Shown: piece after piece, positions 5,931 to 11,014 of the stretch | Position numbering within the stretch: position 1 is the first letter of the stretch | Layout: each line of letters starts with the position of its first letter | Source: an uncultured Actinomycetes bacterium | Lineage (GTDB): Bacteria > Actinomycetota > Actinomycetes > Nanopelagicales > Nanopelagicaceae | Length of the DNA stretch: 11,014 nucleotides | NCBI GenBank assembly: GCA_903852955.1 | Contig: CAINSH010000102.1 | Span: forward strand, 1-11,014 | Direction: 5' to 3' | Position numbers and translations under genes: made by a program | The notes under the pieces: model-generated | The model's database searches: none | What the model saw: only the letters and a program-made list of their open reading frames with translations | What the model was told of the DNA's origin: nothing

Positions 5931-8238
5931 GAATCACCATTGATCCACCTTCTTCACCAACCATGCCTTCGGCGCGCATCTGTGAACCAACTTCTAAGCC
6001 AGCAATTTCACGACGCCCAAGGAACTGAAGCGATACTCCACCAGTTTCATCCCAAATCTCAACCTGTAGTGCCGGCGCTGAACCACGCGGAGCGGTTTTA
6101 ATTGAAGTCACGCGCCCTTGAACTTGTGCGCGCTTGCGCCATTCGATTTCGCCGATCTTCGTAACATTTTCTGCGTAGTGACTAATTGGTTCAATATCTA
6201 CTGGAGCTGTTTTCTTTGACGCTGCAACCAACGGTTTAGCAACAGGTTTTTCTTCATGTACGTGATGAACTTCTAGTTTTTCTCCAGAAGTTATTCGATC
6301 CACATCGAAAGGAACAATGGTTGCAACTACGCGAGGTAATTGAGAAATTGGTGCTGCGATTTCTTCTGCGGTTTGATCGTGTAATAAACGACCCAAGAAA
6401 CGAGAATAAGAACGACGAGGCAATAACAACGTTAATTCAACATCTTCTTTTTCTGTCATTCGAATTGCATAATCAAGTGCAGAACTAGCTAAACGACGGT
6501 CAGGACAATCGATAAGTTCTAGCGTTACATCATCTAACGCATCAGAGGCAGCCCAAGCTTTTTGAATCTCTTCCGCGTGGCGATCATCAATAACAAAGTG
6601 AACTGCGGCCAAATTTCGCGGCTTTAAGCTACGCGCATAACGAATCGCACCAACGGTTGCGATATCAACGTTGTCAATCAAAACCGTTACGTCATGGCGT
6701 GTAATTGAAGTTGCACGTTCTTGATGACCCTTTACTGCAAGAGCTTCTTGTTCGCGGTCGTACTGGCGACGCAAGCGCAAGAAAGTTAAAACTAATATCG
6801 GTGCAGTTACTACAACCAACCAAGCACCTTCAGTGAATTTAACAACTGAAAAAATAATAACCACTAGTAGCGAGATTGATCCAGAAAGTCCATTGATGAA
6901 AACCTTGGCTTTCCATTGACCTTCTTTATGGCGCAACGCATGGCGAACCATTCCAAAGCCAGCCAAAGTAAATCCAGTGAATACGCCAAGTGCGTAAAAC
7001 GCCACTAAGTGCTCGACAGATCCTGCAGTAAATAAGACTAAGAAGATTCCACCACCAGAAAGCAGCAAAATTCCATTTGAGAAAGCCAAACGATGCCCAC
7101 GCTTCATCAATTGACGAGGTAGATATCCATCGGTAGCAACAAAGTTACAGAGCAGTGGGAACGCGCTATATGTTGTATTTGCACCAGCAAATAAAATTAA
7201 CATTGTCGCTAACTGCACAAGCACGAACATTGTCTGACCAAAGACACCGTCACCAACAATTGTTTTAGCTATCTGTGAAATTACTGTTGGAGTACCTGAT
7301 TCATACGGCATGGCATGGATCTTGTGGGCAAACCACGAAACACCTAAAACAAGGGTTCCAAGAAGTCCACTCATAATAAATAAGGTGCGTCGTGCGTTTA
7401 CATGTTCAGGTTGCTGGAACAACGCAACACCATCTGAAATCGCTTCTAGGCCCGTTAGAGAAGAGCCACCATTAGCAAAAGCACGGAGAAGAATAAATAT
7501 TGCGGCGAAAGTAAGCAGGCCTTGGCCTTCGCCTAGTTCTACCGCGCCTGGGTTATCTGTAGCAAGAGTTTCAAGTGATCCATTAATGACTCGGTAGATA
7601 CCCATAGCAAAGACAATAAACATGCACCCAATAAAGAAATATGTTGGCAAGGCAAATGCTTTGCCCGCCTCTTTGACTCCACGCAAGTTGCCGTATGTCA
7701 GAAGAACAATGACTAATAAAATCATTGGGATTTTCCATGAATGCAAAGCAGGGAAAGTGGAAATAATCGCAGCAACACCCGCTGCGGACTGAATAGCAAC
7801 AGTTACGATGTAATCAAGCATCAGCGCCACGGCTGCAATTTGTGCAACTACTGGACCAAAATTATCGCGCGAAACAATGTAAGCGCCACCAGTTTTTGTA
7901 TACACATTGATTACGTTGCGGTAAGACAAAGTAATAATCGTAAGAATTACAAGGATCACTGCCGTCATCGGCATCAAAATTGCAAAAGCAGCCAAACCAA
8001 AGGCGGGTAACAATGCGATAAGAATCTGTTCTGATCCATATGCCGAAGATGAAATACAGTCGCTAGATAAAATTCCAAGGGCATATCGCTTACTTAATCT
8101 TTGATGACCCAATGAATGTCGATTAAGGGGGTTACCTAATAAGCGACGCTTCAACGTATAAAAAAACGAGTCTTTTAGATGTGCGTGGTCTTGCAGCACA
8201 ACCGGTGTGGGCGCGTCATCAGTCCACGAGTTAGGCAC
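5902..8238 (-). CDS. KimA-like potassium importer fused to a C-terminal OB-fold domain
   Basis: This 778-residue membrane protein has three parts. Residues about 25-490 are an APC/KUP-superfamily transporter with about twelve helices, closely resembling B. subtilis KimA: LSSDCISSSAYGSEQ (57-71), TGGAYIVSRDNFG (116-128), LDYIVTVAI (141-149), SSLTGLEAIS (259-268), FYALGVF (414-420). By recalled KimA numbering, the K+-pathway residues D36, Y43, D117, T121, T230, E233 and Y377 correspond to D60, Y67, D142, T146, T262, E265 and Y415; S125 is replaced by Q150. Residues about 515-645 match the cytosolic universal-stress-like domain of KimA, which binds c-di-AMP in Bacillus. After a charged linker, residues about 697-778 form an OB-fold absent from KimA. 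A proton-coupled K+ importer is the likely role; another APC substrate is possible. The GTG start is set by AAGGAG 6 nt upstream. The 3' end overlaps tadA by 29 nt. Confidence 0.87.
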   Translation of the reverse strand: MPNSWTDDAPTPVVLQDHAHLKDSFFYTLKRRLLGNPLNRHSLGHQRLSKRYALGILSSDCISSSAYGSEQILIALLPAFGLAAFAILMPMTAVILVILTIITLSYRNVINVYTKTGGAYIVSRDNFGPVVAQIAAVALMLDYIVTVAIQSAAGVAAIISTFPALHSWKIPMILLVIVLLTYGNLRGVKEAGKAFALPTYFFIGCMFIVFAMGIYRVINGSLETLATDNPGAVELGEGQGLLTFAAIFILLRAFANGGSSLTGLEAISDGVALFQQPEHVNARRTLFIMSGLLGTLVLGVSWFAHKIHAMPYESGTPTVISQIAKTIVGDGVFGQTMFVLVQLATMLILFAGANTTYSAFPLLCNFVATDGYLPRQLMKRGHRLAFSNGILLLSGGGIFLVLFTAGSVEHLVAFYALGVFTGFTLAGFGMVRHALRHKEGQWKAKVFINGLSGSISLLVVIIFSVVKFTEGAWLVVVTAPILVLTFLRLRRQYDREQEALAVKGHQERATSITRHDVTVLIDNVDIATVGAIRYARSLKPRNLAAVHFVIDDRHAEEIQKAWAASDALDDVTLELIDCPDRRLASSALDYAIRMTEKEDVELTLLLPRRSYSRFLGRLLHDQTAEEIAAPISQLPRVVATIVPFDVDRITSGEKLEVHHVHEEKPVAKPLVAASKKTAPVDIEPISHYAENVTKIGEIEWRKRAQVQGRVTSIKTAPRGSAPALQVEIWDETGGVSLQFLGRREIAGLEVGSQMRAEGMVGEEGGSMVILNPSYELLV
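5905..6150 (-). other. OB-fold domain fused to the transporter C-terminus
   Basis: The last 82 residues of the importer read as a separate OB-fold: VQGRVTSI, PALQVEIWDETGGVSL, FLGRREIAGLEVG and a closing LNPSYEL. This pattern (GRVxS, P-A-L, D-x-TG, LGRR-x-I-G, NPxYEL) is that of the small stand-alone actinobacterial OB-fold nucleic-acid-binding-like proteins of the M. tuberculosis Rv2694c type, recalled from memory. No internal start codon with a Shine-Dalgarno sequence is evident near the linker, so it appears to be made only as part of the fusion. Confidence 0.8.
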
Positions 8239-8255
8239 TTAGAACTCCTTTTTAT

Positions 8256-8270
8256 TTGCGTTAAACGCAA
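8256..8270. promoter_or_regulatory. perfect 15-nt palindrome, candidate operator
   Basis: TTGCGTTAAACGCAA is a perfect inverted repeat (7-nt arms around one A) in the spacer between the divergent importer and aldehyde dehydrogenase genes. It lies 18 nt upstream of the importer GTG and 74 nt upstream of the dehydrogenase ATG at 8330. Size and symmetry suit a dimeric helix-turn-helix regulator. No regulator gene is in the window, so the factor is unknown. As RNA it would be only a short AT-closed hairpin, so a terminator is unlikely. Confidence 0.4.
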
Positions 8271-8283
8271 CGTATTTCAAGGT

Positions 8284-8296
8284 CTCTATCGTAGAG
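8284..8296. promoter_or_regulatory. 13-nt palindrome containing a symmetric -10-like TATCGTA
   Basis: CTCTATCGTAGAG has 5-nt perfect arms around TCG. Its core reads as a TANNNT hexamer both ways: TATCGT on the plus strand (8287-8292) towards the dehydrogenase gene and TACGAT on the minus strand (8288-8293) towards the importer. It may be a shared bidirectional -10 region, an operator, or both. No convincing -35 element is seen for either direction, so the promoter call is tentative. Confidence 0.35.
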
Positions 8297-8329
8297 CGCA
8301 TCGGCTTCAACTTCTTGCAGGCTGAGCGT

Positions 8330-9760
8330 ATGCTTGCCGCTATGCATACACAGTTATATATCGATGGCCAATGGGTAGACGGAGCCGGCAAGGTTGCTGT
8401 CCATGATCCAAGTGATAACTCAGTTATTGCCGAAGTTTCACTCGCCTCTGATGCACAGTGTGACGCAGCAATAGCTGCCGCCGATGCCGCCGCAAATTCA
8501 TGGGCGAAAACCGCCCCACGATTTAGATCTGAGATTTTGCGTAAAGCTTTTGAAATTATGACAAGTGAGTTAGAAGCGATTGCAACGCTAATTTCTCGTG
8601 AAAATGGAAAAGCGATGCCAGATGCACGCGGTGAAGCGGCATATGCGGCAGAGTTTTTCCGGTGGTTTGCTGAAGAAACAGTCCGCACTCCAGGAGATTT
8701 CCGTAAATCACCATCAGGGGACAAGCGAATCCTTGTAACCCACCAACCTATTGGCCTTTCTATTCTTATTACGCCTTGGAACTTTCCAGCAGGAATGGCC
8801 ACACGAAAGATTGGTCCAGCAGTTGCGGCCGGTTGCACGATGATTTTAAAGCCCGCAACTGAAACACCATTAACGGCTATGTACATTGTTGATGTTTTAG
8901 AACGCGCAGGGTTACCAAAAGGAGTACTTAATTTAGTTCTTCCAGAAAAAACTGGTCCTGCGATTTCAAAGATGTTGCATGATCCACGCGTTAAGAATCT
9001 TTCTTTTACTGGATCAACTGAAGTTGGTCGAGTATTACTTAAAGAGGCTGCCGACAAAGTAATTCGCTGCTCGATGGAACTTGGCGGAAATGCACAAGTA
9101 ATCGTTCACGATGATGCTGATTTGGCAATCACAATTCCACAGTTGCTCCTTGCCAAGATGCGCAATGGTGGCGCAGCTTGTACATCTGCTAACCGAATTT
9201 ACGTACAACGTCCAATTGCAGATAAATTTATTGAAGAGCTTACAAAATCAATGTCTGCCTTTGTTTTGGGCCGTGGCACAGATGCAACAACAACTCTTGG
9301 AGCATCCGTATCAATGAAAGAGCGCAACAAAATTGCACAAATCGTTGATGAATCAATTGCAGCTGGTGCCAAAGTACATGTTGGAGCAAAAACTCCAGAT
9401 GGAGAAGGTGCCTTTTATCCAGCCACAGTTCTAAGCGTTGCCAAGGACAATCCAATTCTTGGACATGAAATCTTTGGCCCAGTAGCACCAGTAGTCATCT
9501 TTGATACCGACGAAGAAGGAATCGCACTGGCCAATGACACCGAGTTTGGCCTTATTAGTTATGTATTTTCTGCCAGCTTAGGTCGGGCAATTCGCACTGC
9601 CGAAGCGATGGAATCAGGAATGGTTGCGATTAATAAAGGTGTTATCTCAGATCCGGCTGCGCCATTTGGTGGAGTAAAGCAATCTGGTCTTGGTCGCGAA
9701 GGCGGCTTTGATGGAATTCATGAATTTTTGCAGACTAAATACATCGGCGTTGAAATCTAA
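8330..9760 (+). CDS. succinate-semialdehyde dehydrogenase-type aldehyde dehydrogenase
   Basis: This 476-residue enzyme of the NAD(P)+-dependent aldehyde dehydrogenase superfamily has GabD-like features. In this numbering these are the TPWNFP motif with N151, FTGSTEVGR (226-234), catalytic base E250 in MELGGNA, catalytic nucleophile C284 in GGAACTSANR, EIFGPVAPV (380-388) and the C-terminal APFGGVKQSGLGREGG. It should oxidise succinate semialdehyde to succinate, feeding the TCA cycle from GABA or polyamine-derived carbon, but related aldehydes cannot be excluded and cofactor choice is unclear. No gabT or GABA permease lies nearby. Start choice is uncertain. The ATG at 8330 has AGG 8 nt upstream; ATG 8342 would give MHTQLYIDGQW with poor spacing; a TTG at 8315 has no Shine-Dalgarno. 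It is divergent from the potassium importer across a palindrome-bearing spacer. Confidence 0.88.
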   Translation: MLAAMHTQLYIDGQWVDGAGKVAVHDPSDNSVIAEVSLASDAQCDAAIAAADAAANSWAKTAPRFRSEILRKAFEIMTSELEAIATLISRENGKAMPDARGEAAYAAEFFRWFAEETVRTPGDFRKSPSGDKRILVTHQPIGLSILITPWNFPAGMATRKIGPAVAAGCTMILKPATETPLTAMYIVDVLERAGLPKGVLNLVLPEKTGPAISKMLHDPRVKNLSFTGSTEVGRVLLKEAADKVIRCSMELGGNAQVIVHDDADLAITIPQLLLAKMRNGGAACTSANRIYVQRPIADKFIEELTKSMSAFVLGRGTDATTTLGASVSMKERNKIAQIVDESIAAGAKVHVGAKTPDGEGAFYPATVLSVAKDNPILGHEIFGPVAPVVIFDTDEEGIALANDTEFGLISYVFSASLGRAIRTAEAMESGMVAINKGVISDPAAPFGGVKQSGLGREGGFDGIHEFLQTKYIGVEI

Positions 9761-9824
9761 AACTTAGATTCTAAGAATGCCTATTGTTCAAAATAACTCG
9801 TAGTCCTACTGAAAAAACTTTTCA
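9754..9824. other. convergent 3' spacer with two AT-rich hairpins
   Basis: Between the stops of the dehydrogenase and the convergent unknown gene lie two weak inverted repeats. AATCTAA (9754-9760) pairs with TTAGATT (9764-9770) across a 3-nt loop and includes the dehydrogenase stop codon. TGAAAA (9810-9815) pairs with TTTTCA (9819-9824) across AAC and includes the other gene's stop. An overlapping palindrome CTTAGATTCTAAG spans 9763-9775. None is GC-rich or followed by a clean U-tract, so a Rho-independent terminator is only a weak possibility. Confidence 0.25.
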
Positions 9825-10322
9825 AGACGCACTTAGCTTTTTCATTAAATCTGAGTCGTTAATTCTCAATTTATTAATTAGGCCAACAATCCGACTTCCA
9901 CCATTCGAAAAATATCTTAAATCAAAATAGGGGTAAGAGATGATGCAGTAACTCGCTTCATCTTGTGGGTTTCGACCTTGAAGTGGGTAGTTCCAAATAA
10001 CTTCAACTTCTGTCTGGGCGAAAAATTTGACGAGTTTTCTAACCCGAAAACTTGAAAGACCTCTAAGATTTACTTCACGCACATTTTCTTGGTATGCCAA
10101 AGTTCCATTCTTTCGAACAGAATAACTAACGGTATCTCCATTAAGAGCATAGATGATTTCACCGTTAGCAATATTTCTTTTTAAAATTTGCGACTCTGTA
10201 AGTTCAATTGCATCTAAGTTGTAGAGTTTTAACTTTGTTGTAAGGAAAAATTTATACAAGGCCAGTCGCTCCCGATCATGCAAGTGTTGGCCAAGAGTAA
10301 GAAGCTCTTCATAAAAACTCAT
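9822..10322 (-). CDS. hypothetical protein (unrecognised)
   Basis: I do not recognise this 166-residue protein. It begins MSFYEELLTLGQHLHDRERL and appears soluble and basic, with a helical N-terminus (about 1-35), a probable mixed or beta middle with alternating hydrophobics (IIYALNGDTVSYSVR), and an aromatic stretch SYPYFDLRYF near the C-terminus. No signal peptide, transmembrane segment or catalytic motif stands out. The ATG (10320-10322) is 4 nt past the upstream gene's stop; an in-frame GTG (10335-10337) would overlap that gene by 11 nt, and neither has a well-spaced Shine-Dalgarno sequence. It is probably co-transcribed with the preceding membrane-anchored gene. By eye it is AT-richer than the core genes, suggesting accessory origin, but this has not been measured. 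Confidence 0.6.
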   Translation of the reverse strand: MSFYEELLTLGQHLHDRERLALYKFFLTTKLKLYNLDAIELTESQILKRNIANGEIIYALNGDTVSYSVRKNGTLAYQENVREVNLRGLSSFRVRKLVKFFAQTEVEVIWNYPLQGRNPQDEASYCIISYPYFDLRYFSNGGSRIVGLINKLRINDSDLMKKLSAS

Positions 10323-10326
10323 GCCT

Positions 10327-10836
10327 CTATTTTGCACTAATTCGACAGTTCAAGAGGTTAGGTTTATCAGAATTGCCTGAAACGGTAACTGTACGACTAT
10401 CTTTCAGATGTACCCGTCCAGAGGCGCGACCAAAATAATTCGCTTTTCCTTGCCCATTACATGGAACCGTCAAATTCTCAATCAAGACGTAATTGGGGCG
10501 ATTAGGTTTAGGCCTTACAATTACGTTCGAAATTTTTCTTACAACGGAATTGGCATGATTAGGTAAAACTTCTTCAAACTTTACTGTGAGTGATGTATAT
10601 GTTTGAGGAACATCACAGAGCGTACTTATTTTGAGTTTCGCCTCACTTAATTTTTGAAATTCAAGTGAGTAGGTTGATTGGTGCACTCTTTGCACGTTTA
10701 TTCTGCAATTGGGTTCGATCTGCCTGTTTGTACTACTGATTAAATATTGAGCAGCTAGTGCTCCAACTAAAAGCCAAATTGGGACTTTAGCTCTAATGAT
10801 GGTGGGGATAAGAGGCTTTGGATTTGGTTGAAACAT
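10327..10836 (-). CDS. hypothetical membrane-anchored protein with four extracytoplasmic cysteines
   Basis: This 169-residue protein has no family I recognise. Residues about 18-34 (VPIWLLVGALAAQYLIS) form one hydrophobic segment preceded by basic K7, R15 and K17. That predicts an N-in signal anchor, or an uncleaved signal, with the rest outside the membrane. The remaining 135 residues look beta-rich and contain exactly four cysteines (C44, C74, C126, C164), the first shortly after the membrane and the last five residues before the end, consistent with two disulfides in an exported domain. There is no lipobox: the cysteine is not at the end of the hydrophobic stretch. The ATG lacks a Shine-Dalgarno sequence, but TAATTT ends 6 nt before it, which would suit a leaderless transcript. 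It leads a likely two-gene unit with the unknown gene after it and lies 63 nt downstream of tRNA-Ser on the same strand. Confidence 0.6.
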   Translation of the reverse strand: MFQPNPKPLIPTIIRAKVPIWLLVGALAAQYLISSTNRQIEPNCRINVQRVHQSTYSLEFQKLSEAKLKISTLCDVPQTYTSLTVKFEEVLPNHANSVVRKISNVIVRPKPNRPNYVLIENLTVPCNGQGKANYFGRASGRVHLKDSRTVTVSGNSDKPNLLNCRISAK

Positions 10837-10851
10837 TTCATCAAATTAATA
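10837..10851 (-). promoter_or_regulatory. candidate leaderless -10 for the unknown gene pair
   Basis: On the minus strand a TAATTT hexamer (TANNNT type, 10843-10848) is followed by GATGAA and then the ATG at 10836, putting a transcription start near the ATG. No clear -35 is seen, and read-through from the tRNA promoter is also possible. Confidence 0.25.
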
Positions 10852-10899
10852 AAGTCCGTCTTTATAGTGAATCAGGGTTACCCCAGTTAGGGTTTGAAG

Positions 10900-10984
10900 C
10901 GGAGGATGAGGGATTTGAACCCTCGATAGGTTGCCCTATACACGCTTTCCAAGCGTGCGCACTCGGCCGCTATGCGAATCCTCC
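10900..10984 (-). tRNA. tRNA-Ser (anticodon GGA)
   Basis: This is an 85-nt class II tRNA. The acceptor stem GGAGGAT pairs with ATCCTCC and is followed by discriminator G (10900), the expected serine identity base. The anticodon stem CACGC/GCGTG encloses the loop TTGGAAA, anticodon GGA at 10948-10950 on this strand, reading UCC and UCU. A long variable arm ATAGG-GCAA-CCTAT, typical of tRNA-Ser, precedes the T arm GAGGG-TTCAAAT-CCCTC. CCA is not encoded. A minus-strand TAGAGT hexamer (10995-11000) lies 10 nt upstream of the mature 5' end and is a plausible -10; any -35 would fall at or beyond the window edge. Confidence 0.97.
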
Positions 10985-11014
10985 CGAGGGGAGCACTCTA
11001 TCGGTGGCTATAAC

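Noticed and set aside
8239..8329. Possible ydaO-type c-di-AMP riboswitch upstream of the KimA-like gene
   Set aside because: The spacer to the divergent gene is only about 90 nt and shows short perfect palindromes rather than the long structured leader such a riboswitch needs; the motif sequences were not seen.
8239..9057. Long 272-codon minus-strand open frame opposite the aldehyde dehydrogenase, ending directly upstream of the importer start
   Set aside because: It lies antisense to a well-supported dehydrogenase gene, its product has no recognisable family and is low-complexity (A, S, R, P), and it offers no Shine-Dalgarno evidence. It is best explained by codon bias of the true gene.
9754..9824. 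Bidirectional Rho-independent terminator between the dehydrogenase and the unknown gene
   Set aside because: The inverted repeats are short and almost entirely A/T and no U-tract follows; kept only as weak hairpins.
10900..10984. Attachment site (att) at the tRNA-Ser 3' end with an integrated element
   Set aside because: No second copy of the tRNA 3' sequence, no integrase and no phage or plasmid genes were found in the window.
1..11014. CRISPR arrays, IS ends, toxin-antitoxin or defence cassettes
   Set aside because: No regularly spaced repeats, transposase motifs or recognisable defence domains were found on either strand by reading.

Overview
The window reads as a compact bacterial chromosome segment from a low-to-mid GC member of the Actinobacteria, most likely a streamlined freshwater lineage of the Nanopelagicales (acI) type. 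This is inferred from four things: the tRNA adenosine deaminase-associated protein, a family restricted to Actinobacteria, directly upstream of tadA; an OB-fold domain of a typically actinobacterial type; GTG starts and probable leaderless transcripts; and very tight packing (abutting genes, 4-nt GTGA overlaps, convergent genes overlapping at their 3' ends). No plasmid, phage, IS or CRISPR signature was seen.

Layout. (1) Positions 1-2313, plus strand: 3' part of an ABC-F (Uup-like) ATPase gene, then a YqhA/UPF0114 membrane protein and a DUF606/YdcZ-type DMT transporter, closely packed. (2) Positions 2261-4878, minus strand: a likely operon read upp, then malic enzyme with an N-terminal ACT-like domain, then a DedA membrane protein. 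(3) Positions 4933-5930, plus strand: the TadA-associated protein and tadA, translationally coupled and divergent from upp. (4) Positions 5902-8238, minus strand: a large KimA-like potassium importer carrying an unusual C-terminal OB-fold domain. (5) Positions 8330-9760, plus strand: a succinate-semialdehyde dehydrogenase-type aldehyde dehydrogenase, divergent from the importer across a short spacer with two palindromes. (6) Positions 9822-10836, minus strand: two unrecognised proteins, the first made of them membrane-anchored with four extracytoplasmic cysteines. (7) Positions 10900-10984, minus strand: tRNA-Ser(GGA).

Functionally the window is mostly housekeeping and core metabolism: translation support (ABC-F, TadA, tRNA-Ser), pyrimidine salvage (Upp), C4 metabolism (malic enzyme, and SSADH feeding succinate), envelope lipid and transport functions (DedA, YdcZ, YqhA) and potassium uptake. 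The observation most worth pursuing is the fusion of the KimA-like importer to an OB-fold protein that, from memory, is normally a separate gene in a cluster with an APC permease and TrkA-type potassium genes in other Actinobacteria. This suggests a functional link between that OB-fold family and potassium homeostasis. The two unknown genes beside the tRNA are the only plausible accessory content. I did not find convincing evidence of a wholly new multi-gene system.
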